Assembly: GCF_000150275.1 (NCBI RefSeq)
Contig: NW_002060950.1
Location: 1,662,106 to 1,726,105 of the forward strand
DNA: 64,000 nt
Direction: 5' to 3'
Origin: Trichoplax adhaerens
Lineage: Eukaryota; Placozoa; Uniplacotomia; Trichoplacea; Trichoplacidae
Of the stretch, positions 11,582-32,714 are shown piece by piece. The position numbers were made by a program, and so were the translations under genes. The notes beneath the pieces are model-generated. The model had not been told where the DNA came from. It saw nothing but the letters and a program-made list of their open reading frames with translations, and searched no databases. Every line of letters begins with the position of its first letter. The first letter of the stretch is position 1.

Positions 11582-14209
11582 TCACGTTTGCTCTTTCAAC
11601 CAAGTAGGAATGGCTAGCGAACGCGATTCTAATACTTCCTTTAACTTAATGTTGTACGGTCTGTAAAAATTTCTTAGGTACATCTCAGAATCCTTGTCCA
11701 TAGGTGGATACTTGCGACCTTTACTTCGACCAAGGCATTTATTACGTCCTCTCTCTCTCTTGACGCAGTAATAACCCTTTCTCTGATCAAATTGGAGCTT
11801 CATAGAGTAATCCAATATATCATTGACCTTTAATTTAATTTGAAGATCAGCCATTACTTGTATAGGATCGTCGATTAGTTGTTTACCATCTACAATTATA
11901 ACATGAGACGGATGATAATAATCTAACCACCTTTCTAAATGGATAACATATTTTCCAGGTCTAATGCAGCGATCCTGTAATTGCTTAATAAGTCGATCTT
12001 GTTTCTTGTTAGTAATAACATCATAGAATGAATAATTTAATGCTGCTGGGTGAGAATGATTTTTCATATGCTGATACCATGAATAGGCACGCTTAACAGG
12101 ATCTGATAAAATAATGATAACGTCAACATCAGGCAGAAGAGCATTCATACGTTTTGGGATTAAAGCTCGATCATAGTAGGTTGCACTTTTTTCAAAGTAT
12201 CTGATTGATTGCTCAACCAGTGAGCTCTCAATAGGAGGGAAAAATTCCATATACCATTTTAAACCTTTGCGATAATTATTATCATTAAAAAATTGAACTT
12301 CTTCGAAAGTTCTTTTACTCGCTTTATTCGGTTTAAATTTTGGGTGAAGCGATAAATATAAGGAAAGCGCCGTAGTGCCGGTCTTTTGTGGCCCAACTAT
12401 AATCATACTTGGCAACTGTTTACATCCTTGAACAAACGGCCAGATAGCTTTATGTCTTTTATCAGTGCATGGATTTAGCCAAAGTGGGTCTTTCTCATCT
12501 GGATACAATCGAAAATACGATTGACCTAGTTCCGATGGTGGTGCTGAGCTCAATTTGATATTTGTCCACCTTTTCAAAAAATCAATAGCATGAACGAAAG
12601 TGTAGATTGCCATACGATCATTGGCATAATTGGGCATATGAGTCATAAATATGCAAATAATATTATCAGTTAATGTACGAAATAATTCTCCACCAAATAT
12701 GCTTTGATTCAAACGTTTAATACCGCCTGGATATGTCTTAAAATGTAAAGTTTTCGTAAATAATCCACATGTCTGTCGAGGTAGAACTTGAATGTTTTTA
12801 TGAATAAAGCCTTTCCTTTTATGAGCTGGATTTAGATGATGGTATTCCTCAGTCGTAGTTACCGTAATATTCCAAACTCTTTTCCACGCATTATAAAGTG
12901 GCTCATAAGCGGGGTATATGCCTGAATGATGGGGAGATACAGAGTAGCCAGGTACAATAGGTAAATTCGATCTAGTAGCGAAATTTCGACTGCGCTCCAT
13001 ATCTGCAATCAACAATTCCGTTGTCTGAAAAAGATGAGGTTTTGTATGCTTCCACATATGGCAAAACCACCAAAATTTGCTGGCGTTGCTTATTAAGGCT
13101 ATATCGCCTCGATTTTCTGTGGGTAGACCCTTCATGAAATAATGGCCTGAAAAGCCCAACATAAATTTAAAATTGTCGACATTCTTTCGAATCATTTCTT
13201 GGCCTTTTAACATTGCATTCACATCTTCGTCGGTCATTCGTATACCTTTCTTACCAACAAAGACATCATCGACATCGACTTGTAACCACCTGCTTAATTG
13301 TCGTTGAAAAACACCATTAGATAAATAAGCGATAGCATCAAGGAATAACAATCTGATAAGCCAAAAATCGATACAATTGCCAAAGAAAACTCGTTTAATA
13401 TTATCATCTTTTCCATCATCCAGTAATCCACCAACATATTGTTGGCCATTCTTACTGTTAATATATAAGATAGGCTGCATATGAGTATAATTGTTGAAGA
13501 CAGTCCAAGGTCGATTTGGCAAGTTGTGTGTTACATTACCACCATCACGTGTTAATCGTAATATTGGATTTGGGCTTTTAATTCGAACACTTGCGACATC
13601 AGGAAGAAATTGATTACTTGATAATATTGGTATGTTAGTATGATGAACTGATTCATTATTAGCAAATACCAAAATACCAACACGTTTTTGTTCTTTGCAA
13701 TAAGTAGTGACAGCTAATTTATTACGTTGGCTAAGGTTTACATAATATTTTAGGCTGTCAAATATAATCAATTTGAAATGACGTCGATTTAATAAATATT
13801 GTGGTAAATTATCACCAACTGTAATAGAATAATCCAATTTGTTAGCTTCAATAGCAGTTGCGATCCCTTTAGCAAATGAATTAAGTTTATTTCGACGTGA
13901 GATAATTAAAATTTTAACCTTTTTAGTTGAACGCTGTTTGCGACTATCAGACGATGATAGCAATAACAATTGTAGTGGATTCTTTCTGGCTATACCATCA
14001 CTAATGAGTGGTAGCCGATGATTATATCTATATTTGGGTGAAGTTTGCCGTAAAATACTACCATTTACAATCCAATAATTATTATCATCATTTAATTTCC
14101 ATTTATAAGCATTGATATCGTTCGTTATTGCTAGAAAGACCGTCAATGAGATATAGCTCAAAACCAAACCTGATATAATGAGACGATGCGGACTGCAAGT
14201 TTTCGTCAT
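11582..14209 (-). CDS. NDST: Heparan sulfate N-deacetylase/N-sulfotransferase (NDST), single exon
   Basis: One uninterrupted frame of 875 residues, close to the usual NDST length (about 880). I place the start at the first ATG (14207-14209); the open frame extends two codons upstream without an ATG. Residues about 8-28 are one hydrophobic helix, giving a type II Golgi anchor. The N-deacetylase half carries VDVDDVFVGKKG (near 309), PHHSGIYP (near 422) and VLPRQTCGLFT. The C-terminal sulfotransferase carries the 5'-PAPS loop GPQKTGTTALS with the catalytic-type Lys near 609, and the 3'-phosphate segment SDPVKRAYSWYQH near 700. A CVKRERGRNKCLG segment near the end matches the conserved Cys pair. 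The bifunctional enzyme removes acetyl from GlcNAc and sulfates the free amine, the first modification of heparan sulfate. Lack of introns in a window where every other long gene has many suggests a retrotransposed ancestral copy. It is divergent from NMNAT. Confidence 0.96.
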   Translation of the reverse strand: MTKTCSPHRLIISGLVLSYISLTVFLAITNDINAYKWKLNDDNNYWIVNGSILRQTSPKYRYNHRLPLISDGIARKNPLQLLLLSSSDSRKQRSTKKVKILIISRRNKLNSFAKGIATAIEANKLDYSITVGDNLPQYLLNRRHFKLIIFDSLKYYVNLSQRNKLAVTTYCKEQKRVGILVFANNESVHHTNIPILSSNQFLPDVASVRIKSPNPILRLTRDGGNVTHNLPNRPWTVFNNYTHMQPILYINSKNGQQYVGGLLDDGKDDNIKRVFFGNCIDFWLIRLLFLDAIAYLSNGVFQRQLSRWLQVDVDDVFVGKKGIRMTDEDVNAMLKGQEMIRKNVDNFKFMLGFSGHYFMKGLPTENRGDIALISNASKFWWFCHMWKHTKPHLFQTTELLIADMERSRNFATRSNLPIVPGYSVSPHHSGIYPAYEPLYNAWKRVWNITVTTTEEYHHLNPAHKRKGFIHKNIQVLPRQTCGLFTKTLHFKTYPGGIKRLNQSIFGGELFRTLTDNIICIFMTHMPNYANDRMAIYTFVHAIDFLKRWTNIKLSSAPPSELGQSYFRLYPDEKDPLWLNPCTDKRHKAIWPFVQGCKQLPSMIIVGPQKTGTTALSLYLSLHPKFKPNKASKRTFEEVQFFNDNNYRKGLKWYMEFFPPIESSLVEQSIRYFEKSATYYDRALIPKRMNALLPDVDVIIILSDPVKRAYSWYQHMKNHSHPAALNYSFYDVITNKKQDRLIKQLQDRCIRPGKYVIHLERWLDYYHPSHVIIVDGKQLIDDPIQVMADLQIKLKVNDILDYSMKLQFDQRKGYYCVKRERGRNKCLGRSKGRKYPPMDKDSEMYLRNFYRPYNIKLKEVLESRSLAIPTWLKEQT

Positions 14210-18800
<4,591 letters not shown>

Positions 18801-21166
18801 ATTAATGGATGATAAAATTTATACAGAAGTGTTTTCTCTTGACAAATTTTATAGTCTATCTGTAATTTTAAAATTACAATCATTCAGATGTGATTTTGGG
18901 GGCAGATTAATTTTATTAAATTCGTACGTTTATCGACCTGTAATGCGCTATCTTTATATCATAATTCACTTGTAGACCAAAAGTTATCTTACTGTTAATA
19001 AATCTTTTGTCAAGATAACGCGTGTCGGTTATTATTTGCCAATATGATATTTGTAATGAACAGTTTGCCGTGCTACTGTTAGTAAGTGCAGTATGCATTA
19101 TGACTGCCGATTGTTTGTTAAACCCATCTTTGCCACTTCAATTACTCTATATAGCGACATCAACGTATATACTGTACAGTGTACAGTAGGGAGATTCTTG
19201 ACCTTGAAAACTATTTCGTGTATTTCACTGATATACAGTATGGTATTGATATGTATGTTGTACGCGTTCTGTAGTAGAAGCACAATTACACCCATGATGA
19301 TAGTATTTGCATTGAAATTTAAAACCTTAGAATATTACGCCAATTTTCAAAGTCTAGAATTTGAATTACGACAGTGGAGCTAGTTTGACCGTTAAAAAGA
19401 GAAGATTAATTAATTAATGAATGAATTATGCTGGATATATCTATTAACTGTAGTACTGTACTGTATATTGCCTTTAAGTGAGTATTATACGGCATAGGGT
19501 ACACTCTACAGACACAGTCACTGTTTAAAGATCGCTGGCAAAAATCGAATAATTTTGAGTGCATTATTGCATCAGAGTTGAATGTCACTCCGGGGTGTTT
19601 TATGACGAAATACAACTGCTGAATGCCGTCTTACCATTACAGCATGATTACAGTATCAAGTCTAAAACTAATAATTACTTTTACCTGTACTGTATACGCC
19701 AATTTTTTTTTTTTATACAGTTCTGTACAGGACTTCTAGCAAATGTTATATCAAAAACTACTAGAAAGAAAATCTACGTACTGTATTATAGAAAGTGCTG
19801 TACAGTATAGGACAGCACTAATATTAGTCTACCGTACAGTATTCCAGGTGTCTGTCAAAAAATCTGGCGTAACTTTCACTTGCTGTTAATCAGTATTTAC
19901 TTTTTAAGATCACTGGTTGATGCTTTTCAAAGTGACAAAATACTTTGATGCACACTGTATACAGTAAGACTCCTAGAATAATGTATCATCGTTTAAGCTA
20001 TTTACGCTGAGTATCTGAGTAATCGGAGTTATTATGGCAGGGCCTACTGTACAGCATACGGTACGAACAGCGTACTGTATTGTAATTTTATAGTATACTG
20101 TACCAGTGTACTGTACTGTAGTGTCAGACTGTCGTTAACATTAATTAACATGAATTACTGTACAGTACACTAGCGGTCTGTTTACTGGAATACTGTACAC
20201 CGCAATAACGTTTGTACTCTACAGTACTATGCAGTACAGTACAATATTAGCTTCATCAGCATTTCGAAAGCACTTGCATCAGTTCCGTAATGGCAGCAAT
20301 TCAATGCAATCAATAAATTCAAGTCATTTTCTCAATAATAGCGACAACAATTTCAGTCTTTCCGTTTTCGATATAAACTCTTTCCTGAGTTGTGATGGCT
20401 TCATGAAGCCAAAAAATGGATGACACCACAACTGACTGCTGTTGTGATGTCTGTTTTTCACAGTACAGTACAGTAGGTACTTATGTGCTTCCCGTACTGC
20501 GTGTACATACAATCATAGTTAGAATTAGAAATAATAAAATACATCTCAGTAACTACAGTTAACAGAAACGTTAATCTTAATCATTGAATCAATCAAAATA
20601 CCATGATTATATAGAGAATGTTACAAAGTATGAAAAGTCTGTAACCGAAAATGAAGAATATCCCACGTAACGCGAGAGAAAAAATTTAGAATTATTTAGA
20701 TGTAACCATAGAGTTGTTTTGTTTTGTAAACTCTATGAATGTAACAGCTTTTAAATCAGAATTCAAACATAATGATGCGTGGCATCGTATTAAAATATAA
20801 AATACGAAATATAATCTTTGAGAGTTCGGAAATGGAATCATTCAGAAACTAACAACAGATATTTGGAGATAAAATATGACAAATAATTATCTTTTAGAAA
20901 TAGACAATTATAATTATACTGTACAGTACAGTAGAGCAGCAGTAAATTCACCCGTCAGCACTTTTTAGGCGTTGCGAGTTGTCATTGTACAATGGTGACA
21001 ATATAATTCATAAGAGAGTGCTGCTGACTCCAGCATAGCAGTAATCTGCAATCTGTACATTTCTAGTACATCATGATGATAAATTGGTTGATACAGTCAG
21101 GCATAAAATGTTCTGCATCGTATTCTTACGATACTAACATACAGAAGAGCAATATATTTATAGTTG
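18801..21166. other. Convergent intergenic space with scattered palindromic repeats
   Basis: This lies between the NMNAT 3' end and the PNRC-like 3' end. Isolated GTAC palindromes occur at about 19,170-19,190, 19,450, 19,700-19,850, 20,040-20,240 and 20,460-20,475. A 64-codon frame at 20,229-20,423 begins inside a repeat and is Ser/Asn-rich; it includes a perfect 14-nt palindrome GGCTTCATGAAGCC near 20,397. I do not support a gene here. Confidence 0.5.
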
Positions 21167-21391
21167 CTAAATTTTCAGAATATGCCGAAGATGTTGGGTT
21201 GATTTACTTGTCACCCAATGAGGCGGTGGCAAAGGTAACACATTGGCAGCCGGTGGTTCCATTTCTTTCGGACCAGCGTATAAGATGCTATTTCGGGTTG
21301 GTACCTTAGCGCCAGCAAATCTTGAGTAATTGCCGTTCTTTATTTGGCCGGATTTGGGGCCCACTATTCTTTGGTTTGATAGTTTTTCCAT
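21167..21391 (-). CDS. PNRC: Small PNRC/Edc1-like decapping activator
   Basis: A single-exon frame of 74 residues starting at ATG 21391. Residues 38-59 align without gaps to the functional core of vertebrate PNRC1/PNRC2: YAG at 38-40, EPP at 45-47, and the proline-rich LPLPPPHW at 52-59 (PNRC2 has LPKPPSHW). In known proteins the YAGxxF motif activates Dcp2 and the LPxPPxxW motif binds the EVH1 domain of Dcp1, linking the protein to mRNA decapping and nonsense-mediated decay. Here the Phe of YAGxxF is replaced by Glu43, while a second FAGAKV copy lies at 25-30. The protein is half the length of PNRC2 and has a shorter tail after the tryptophan. An upstream exon cannot be excluded. The plus-strand frame over the same bases is a shadow. 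It sits alone among repeats. Confidence 0.72.
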   Translation of the reverse strand: MEKLSNQRIVGPKSGQIKNGNYSRFAGAKVPTRNSILYAGPKEMEPPAANVLPLPPPHWVTSKSTQHLRHILKI

Positions 21392-24288
21392 TCCGTTTAC
21401 AAGAATTTGTCACTCTTACAGTAAGTAGAAGATTTTCGGATAACCATCAAAAAATTCTAGATCATCCAGATGAAAAGTGATGATCTACAAAATCACTAAA
21501 GTCTTCAATTAATTTACTGTTAATAATGTATAAAATGAAACTGCAGCTAAAGAAATTTTTGTCAAATACAAAAAAATAACAGTGAATATTCCGGTGATAG
21601 CCAACAACGCTAATTAAAAATGAGAAAAAAGCGTAACGATGCAGTACGTGATAGTCTACGGCACTGAGTCAATTTTATTTACACGGTACCGTACAGTGTA
21701 TAGTACAGTAAAGTACATACTGTACACTGTACAGTATCGGTGTCATGATCTTGTCATTCTCGAGTACAGTACTGTACAGTACAGTACTGGATCAATTTTC
21801 GTGTACAGTACTGTACTGTAATGTACTGTAGGTCCACGAAGATTAATCCAGAAAAAAAACAAACAAACAACAAAAAAAAAAATAGTAGCCGTATGCACAA
21901 TTGCACATACAGTACACTGTACAGTACAGTACGGCATACGAAACAGTGCTTGAATGAAACAACATGGTACCTTTTTACATACGATAGACTGCTACTCCAA
22001 CAGTACAGTACCGCATACTGTACTTACTGTATTAGACTGTCCTGCCATCATGGAAATACGGTGGAAAATTCATTTTCTTCTTTTACAGCAAGCTGAAGGG
22101 GTAGAAAGAAAGAGATACCGTACCAATTATGATCTTTTTTATTTTTTTTTTCATTGATTCAGTGTTTGCATACGCGTGTACGATACGGTACTGTAGTGTT
22201 CTGTACCGTAAATGCATTCAGTCATAGTCGAATGAGATTTGAGTCGATCAATCAATCCATCACTCCACACTGTCAAAGTGTACAGTACGGCACTGTACTG
22301 TACGCGTACTGTACAGTACAGTACAGTACACTGTATTATACAGTGTCTAGTACTGTAGTATTCTGTACCGTAAATGCATTCAGTCATAGTCGAATGAGAT
22401 TTTGAGTCGATCAATCAATCCGTCACTCCATACTGTCAAAGTGTACGGCACTGCTCGCGTATGTTTCCATTATTGAACATAAGAACATACAGTAAGTACA
22501 CTGTATTATCCAGTGTCTAGTACAGCACACAAGATACTGCAAGACTAGGTGAATCTGATCGGAAAAAAGTGCTTCTGCCGTGTCTCCAACCATGCACTAT
22601 GCAGTAGCTGTTCACACATGTTTCGTGTGCGGCAGTATGCTAAGTATACAGTAGATGGTTATAGTTGCTAGTTCCCACCAGGCGTCTACAAGTACTGTAC
22701 AGTACTGTACGGTATAGCAGTATTTCTGAAACTTCGAAATCACTGTACTGTACTGTACGTACAGTGTAGAGTGTACAGTACACGGTCGCCTGATGAATAC
22801 AGTACATACTGTACACTGTACTGTATTGTTCTAACAAAATAATGTAAATTAATTCATCAAAGGCTGGATGCGGCGCTGTACTGTACTGTAGTTTATCAGT
22901 ACTGGTACTGTACGCTACGCTGCACACAAGTACTGTATGCAGGGTAGTTGCTTTGTCAAGAATAGAAATGATTAAACAGACAAACATGTTGTGACGTCAG
23001 AGACAATACGGACTTCAACAATAAGGCACAAAAGACGAGGCAGAGGAAAAAGAATCCCGCACTTCTTCTACTATTGTATAGTAAGGTAGGGAAATTGTCA
23101 TTTTTATACAGCCGTTCTCAACGCTTATAATCCTAACAATTCATTTCCACGGCTCTTGTTCCTAACATACCTGTGTACGGCTACTGTGCCTGTGAAGTAA
23201 AATTTTCCAATCCTCTGAAAAGTTGGCTTCTCAGTTGGCAGCAGTCTTTCATCTTGGCAGAAACTCAGTAATGATAACTATTTCTGGAAAAATATAATCT
23301 ATGCTGCAGTTCCGCAAGTTCTCAACGTCTACTTAGAATATCGGTAAGAAATCCACAGGGTTCACTTATGCCGTAATTGATTAAACGAACACTGCATATA
23401 TAAACACTTTATACGACGTTCGCCAACATTTTATTACAGGATGAGGTTAGTTTAGTCTTGCGACTTCTAGGACTTTTAGAATCAAGACCAGCAAGCAAAT
23501 GTTGAGCACTATTTGTCCCATGGAGTTGTACTATCCAATATACTCATACAATGATACTTTTGATATTTGTAAAATGTTCGGCAGATTATTATTCAACTTT
23601 AGTAAATATACCAATAAGTTCTTCTGTAATGCACGTACGTAGAGGCAGTATGATGGTCGTCCACATTGACACATTTGTGAATGCGTATAGGTTGAAGGAA
23701 TATAAAATTGAATTCAATACTTGACAGTGCATCCATAGCAAGAAGATTTTACGTACATCGTTATTTACCTATATAATTCTCTGCAACACGGGTCCTGTTA
23801 CTGTATACAGTAAGCGTATAGTAATAGATGTTCAATGTTCAATTTTGAAGATTCCATGTTTCCAATCTTACAGCAGAGACGGTCCTCGTTTGTTGTACCC
23901 TACTGTAAATTTACTAAGTATTCGATGTGTATAGTACACTTTGCTGTACGTACAATACACTACTTTTTTTTTAGCGTAACTTAGTGTTAGTTCAAGAGCG
24001 TGCTCACTAACAAGTCTAGCCTAATTTCTATTTTTATGGCATTGCTTTTCAATTTCTCAATGAAGTGTTTCGTAATCGAAATGCACTGATTACTGTACAA
24101 CTTTTAGAAATAAATTATTACAGAGATGTACTCGCTACGCCAACACGCAGCTTACAACTGTAAATCTTTCAATTTTAGAGCGCTACTGGACTTTTATTAG
24201 CTCCTCTCTTTCAACGGCAAGATAGCAAATCAAGCGTTTCGTCCATCGTAAATAACATAATCCAATACGACGTAACTCGAACACCAAT
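21392..24288. other. Divergent intergenic space PNRC-like / RNF38-44-like
   Basis: The left half (21,680-22,950) is repeat-dense and annotated separately. The right half (about 23,000-24,288) is less repetitive and probably carries the promoter and leader of the RING gene. AG-ending pyrimidine tracts (for example near 24,178) hint at a spliced 5' untranslated leader, but this is not provable here. Confidence 0.45.
21675..22945. repeat. Palindromic GTAC clusters with a ~162-bp tandem duplication
   Basis: Runs of ACAGTACTGTACAGTACAGT occur at about 21,680-21,830, 21,905-21,935, 22,280-22,335, 22,690-22,830 and 22,875-22,890. Two long direct copies start near 22,188 and 22,350 and share words such as TTCTGTACCGTAAATGCATT and GAGTCGATCAATCAATCC; a third, partial copy of the flank CAGTGTCTAGTAC is near 22,513. 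Open frames in this block (YSTVQ-type peptides) come from the repeat. Confidence 0.82.
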
Positions 24289-29282
<4,994 letters not shown>

Positions 29283-32200
29283 TTCTCATGTCTTTATCAA
29301 GAGTCATTACTATATCGATATAATATTCCCTGCAGTACTTCTGTACAGATTTAATTTACGGCGTTTATCTCTGTGGTACATACAGTACTAGTATATTCTA
29401 CATATATATACATAGATGTATACGTACGAATATACCATGCTACAAATTGTATTCAAAAGCCGTAATGTAATTATTTTATAATGTTTACTTTTGAAGCTTT
29501 GCCATTAAATTATATAGGTCATAATAATTTATAGATATGATATATAAAAATATATACGTACAATATATATGTGATACTGTAAAGTTATATAAATATATGA
29601 AATACGTCTACACTGAACTGTAATATCGCAGTATGTATCATAATCACATAGACACTAGGATTGTATTATTAAAGTGAAATTAAATTTCCTTACAGTTAGT
29701 AATTTGTTAGGACCTATCTTTAATATCAGTTAAGGATACCATAACCAATGGCAATTTAGATAATATTACTTTTCAAGATCATCTATTTCTTCGTGTTATG
29801 TATAATTGTAATGAATGAAACTTTTTGAAATCGTGCACTCTTATCAGAGATGATAATTATATCACTTCTTCACTAAAAAATTTCACAAATATCGCACAGA
29901 AAGCATATTTACTGTACAGCATACTCACTACTATAATTAATCTGATGGAGATCTTAAGGTTCACTTACATTTGTATAAATGTTGACTGTGCTATCTTTTA
30001 CCTACGGTATTAGCTATTTTAAAATTGCATTTCAAATTTTCACCCTTTTAAAAATTAATATGGTCACAATCGATTAAAATAAAGGTACAAATGGTTAACA
30101 TGGAATTAGATCGTATTGCAGTATATGAGTACGCGTACATGCATAATCCGATTGCAAGAAGTATCGCCCATACTGTTTACAACTGTAGTAGGACGTGCAT
30201 ATTACTAAAATTAATCAATTCAATTGAATTGGTAAGTTTACTTATAATTATTATGATCAGTTAGTAGGTGTATCTAGTGGTGTGCTAACAGTCAGACAGA
30301 CTATGCAGACCGAAAAAGTAGTATTACCTAGATACGTGTAAAATAATTTTTATTTATTTTATCCAGCTCACTAGACAAGAAAAAGTATAAGTACCAACGC
30401 GGATTTGTTATATCTGGTATAAACTTCATCACTAAGCGTTCGCTCTCACTTTCATTCAAGTTGTCCGATTATACAGTAATTATTATTATTATTACTATTA
30501 ATTAATTAATTGTAAAATGATGTTGCATAGTAGCATACACACTTTAACAACCCCAGGTTCTCGTACTAGTACTTGTGCATTGCTTATTAAATGCTTTCCT
30601 TCTTACTTAAATAATAAATACAGTATATAATAATGATGCATATTTATGGGTGGTAATATACAGTACTGTACGGTATACGTAATGTACTGTACACTGTACA
30701 GTATACAGTACACGCACTGCACCGTAAGTACAGTACAGTACAGTAACTTGTTTTGCTACAAAACATAGCAAACAAGCACGTAACGCGTACGTACAGTACA
30801 GTACTATACTGTACGGTACTGGTACGCTGAATTGAATAGCCCTGTATTGTACTGTACTGTACAGTACTGTAGTGAGACGTAATGGTATGCATGACGTCTT
30901 TTATATTTTCATTTTTTGAAATCTTCGAAGCTAATTCGCCTATTTTGTTGTGACGCAAACATTACAGTACTGTACTCCTGCAGTATCGTATTGTATAGAG
31001 TACTATACTGTACAGTACAGTACAGTATGTTACAGTTCAACAAAGGCGACGTTGTGTACTGTACTGTACTGTACTGTACTGTACAGTACTGTACTACAAA
31101 TTTTACAATGTATTGTACTGTACATTCGCGGGCAGCGGATGGGGCATCATCGCAGTACGCATCCTCGCATTTCTTCATTGCATTGTATTGGCTACTTTGA
31201 AATTAACCCGCGACCGCGGGCTACTGCACCCCCTTGTTATTTCTTACAATTACTGTACTGTACAGTTTTGATACTGACATCACATTGTACAGTATTATAA
31301 TTGCGTAACATACTGTACTTTCACTGTACAGTACACTGTACAGTACTATACAGTACTGTCTGTATGTACTGTACAGTGTACAGTGTACAGTAGGTTAATG
31401 AATTGTTAGTGTAATATAACATTTCCGATTTTCACTGCTTAACTAATAACGTCCCAATTTTTCATCTAGAGTGTACAGTACCAGTTGTCACAGTCGGTAG
31501 TCCAGGCCAAGTGTGCATTCATTCGGATGTCAGCGCCACTCTGTCAGTGCATCTTGTAAAGGAAAGATTGGAGCAGTTGAGTTCAATGCTCTAGTTTTTG
31601 TGATTTTAAATAATTAGCCTAAGGGAGATCGAAGTAAAATTGCATACTATTCTACAACAACGTTACAAGATTTCGGCATTACTACCTTCTTACTGCATTG
31701 CCGTGGAAACAAGAATAAAATCAGAAAATCATTAACCTTCGTTGCACAAAATTCAGGTCAGTACACGAACCGGTAAAACTGCTTAATATCACTAGCAGCG
31801 AGTATCCAATGCTGTCACAATGGTGTATCTGTTATAAACTGGATACTTTACAATACTGTACTGTATTGTGGTACTGCATGTAATGTACTGTACTACTAAC
31901 GCAGCAATATCCATACATTTCAATGCACATACTTTGTTCACGTTTAATGCTATCCTTGTACTAATGACTATATAACCGATTTCTTGACACTGGCAGAATT
32001 AACAAATTTTATCCTTTCTTCGCTTTTCCTGAGGCTTACAAATTCAATAACAGGTAAAGGTAAATTTCATGCTCGAAATATTTCTAGATGGTCGACTTCA
32101 TTTTTTTTTTAATTAATGGCACTTTTTCGTCTTGCACGATGGTACATTAGCATTCATCCCTCCTCGTAACTGAAGATTGTAACTTCGTTAAATCTTCATA

Positions 32201-32714
32201 CATGTGCTTATCTTGACCTAAAATTTTATTTGAATACACCGTCATATCGCATAGAAGTTCGTATAGTAGTTTACAATATTTGGCCAGTACAACCATCAAA
32301 AAATGAATTTCGAATGAAATTTGGTATCATAAATCAATTTAGTGCAACACGTTTTGCTGCTTACTACAGTATAGTATATAAAGTAGACAGATGGAATTGA
32401 TGTATTCATGGAAGCTCACACTGTTACTCAGTAAAGGATGACTGTATGCCCTTTGGAAAAATTGAAGCTGTTGATTGATTGATACATGAATATAGTTGCC
32501 AATTTTTTAAATGAAATTTTATCTTCGGTAACTGGAGAATACAGTACTGTAACTGCTACAGTATAGCAATCGTTATCATTTATGAATTTTCAAATGATTG
32601 ATCAATGGTTATCTCAAAAGCTAGCATAGAGAAATGTCTAATAGACTGTACAGTAGGTAGAAATTGGTAAACATGCGGTACTGATACTATCACTATTCTA
32701 ACCATAGATTCAGC
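29283..32714. other. Intergenic space RNF38-44-like / CDC25
   Basis: The left kilobase is very AT-rich, with several AATAAA-like words that could end the RING transcript. The centre is a repeat cluster (annotated separately). The right part, about 31,450-32,714, is ordinary AT-rich sequence with scattered ACTGTAC words and probably contains the CDC25 promoter and leader. No gene or RNA is supported. Confidence 0.5.
30655..31395. repeat. Long palindromic GTAC repeat cluster
   Basis: The strongest cluster in the window. Runs near 30,660-30,745, 30,790-30,870, 30,965-31,025, 31,055-31,095 and 31,320-31,395 are built from ACTGTACAGTAC and TACTGTACTGTA. Both strands give long open frames of Y-C-T-V-Q-Y-S type because the repeats lack stop codons in several frames; they are artefacts. 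Unique DNA lies between the runs. Confidence 0.85.

Noticed and set aside
21073-21309. 78-codon plus-strand frame
   Set aside because: It overlaps the minus-strand PNRC-like gene, whose motifs are specific; this frame is its shadow.
22151-22987. Open frames of 83-115 codons over the 162-bp duplication
   Set aside because: Same repeat-derived composition; no start context, domain or splice structure.
30644-31300. Several overlapping open frames of 89-116 codons on both strands
   Set aside because: They consist of YSTVQ/YCTVL peptides generated by the GTAC palindromes; both strands and several frames are open at once, which reflects the repeat and not protein coding.
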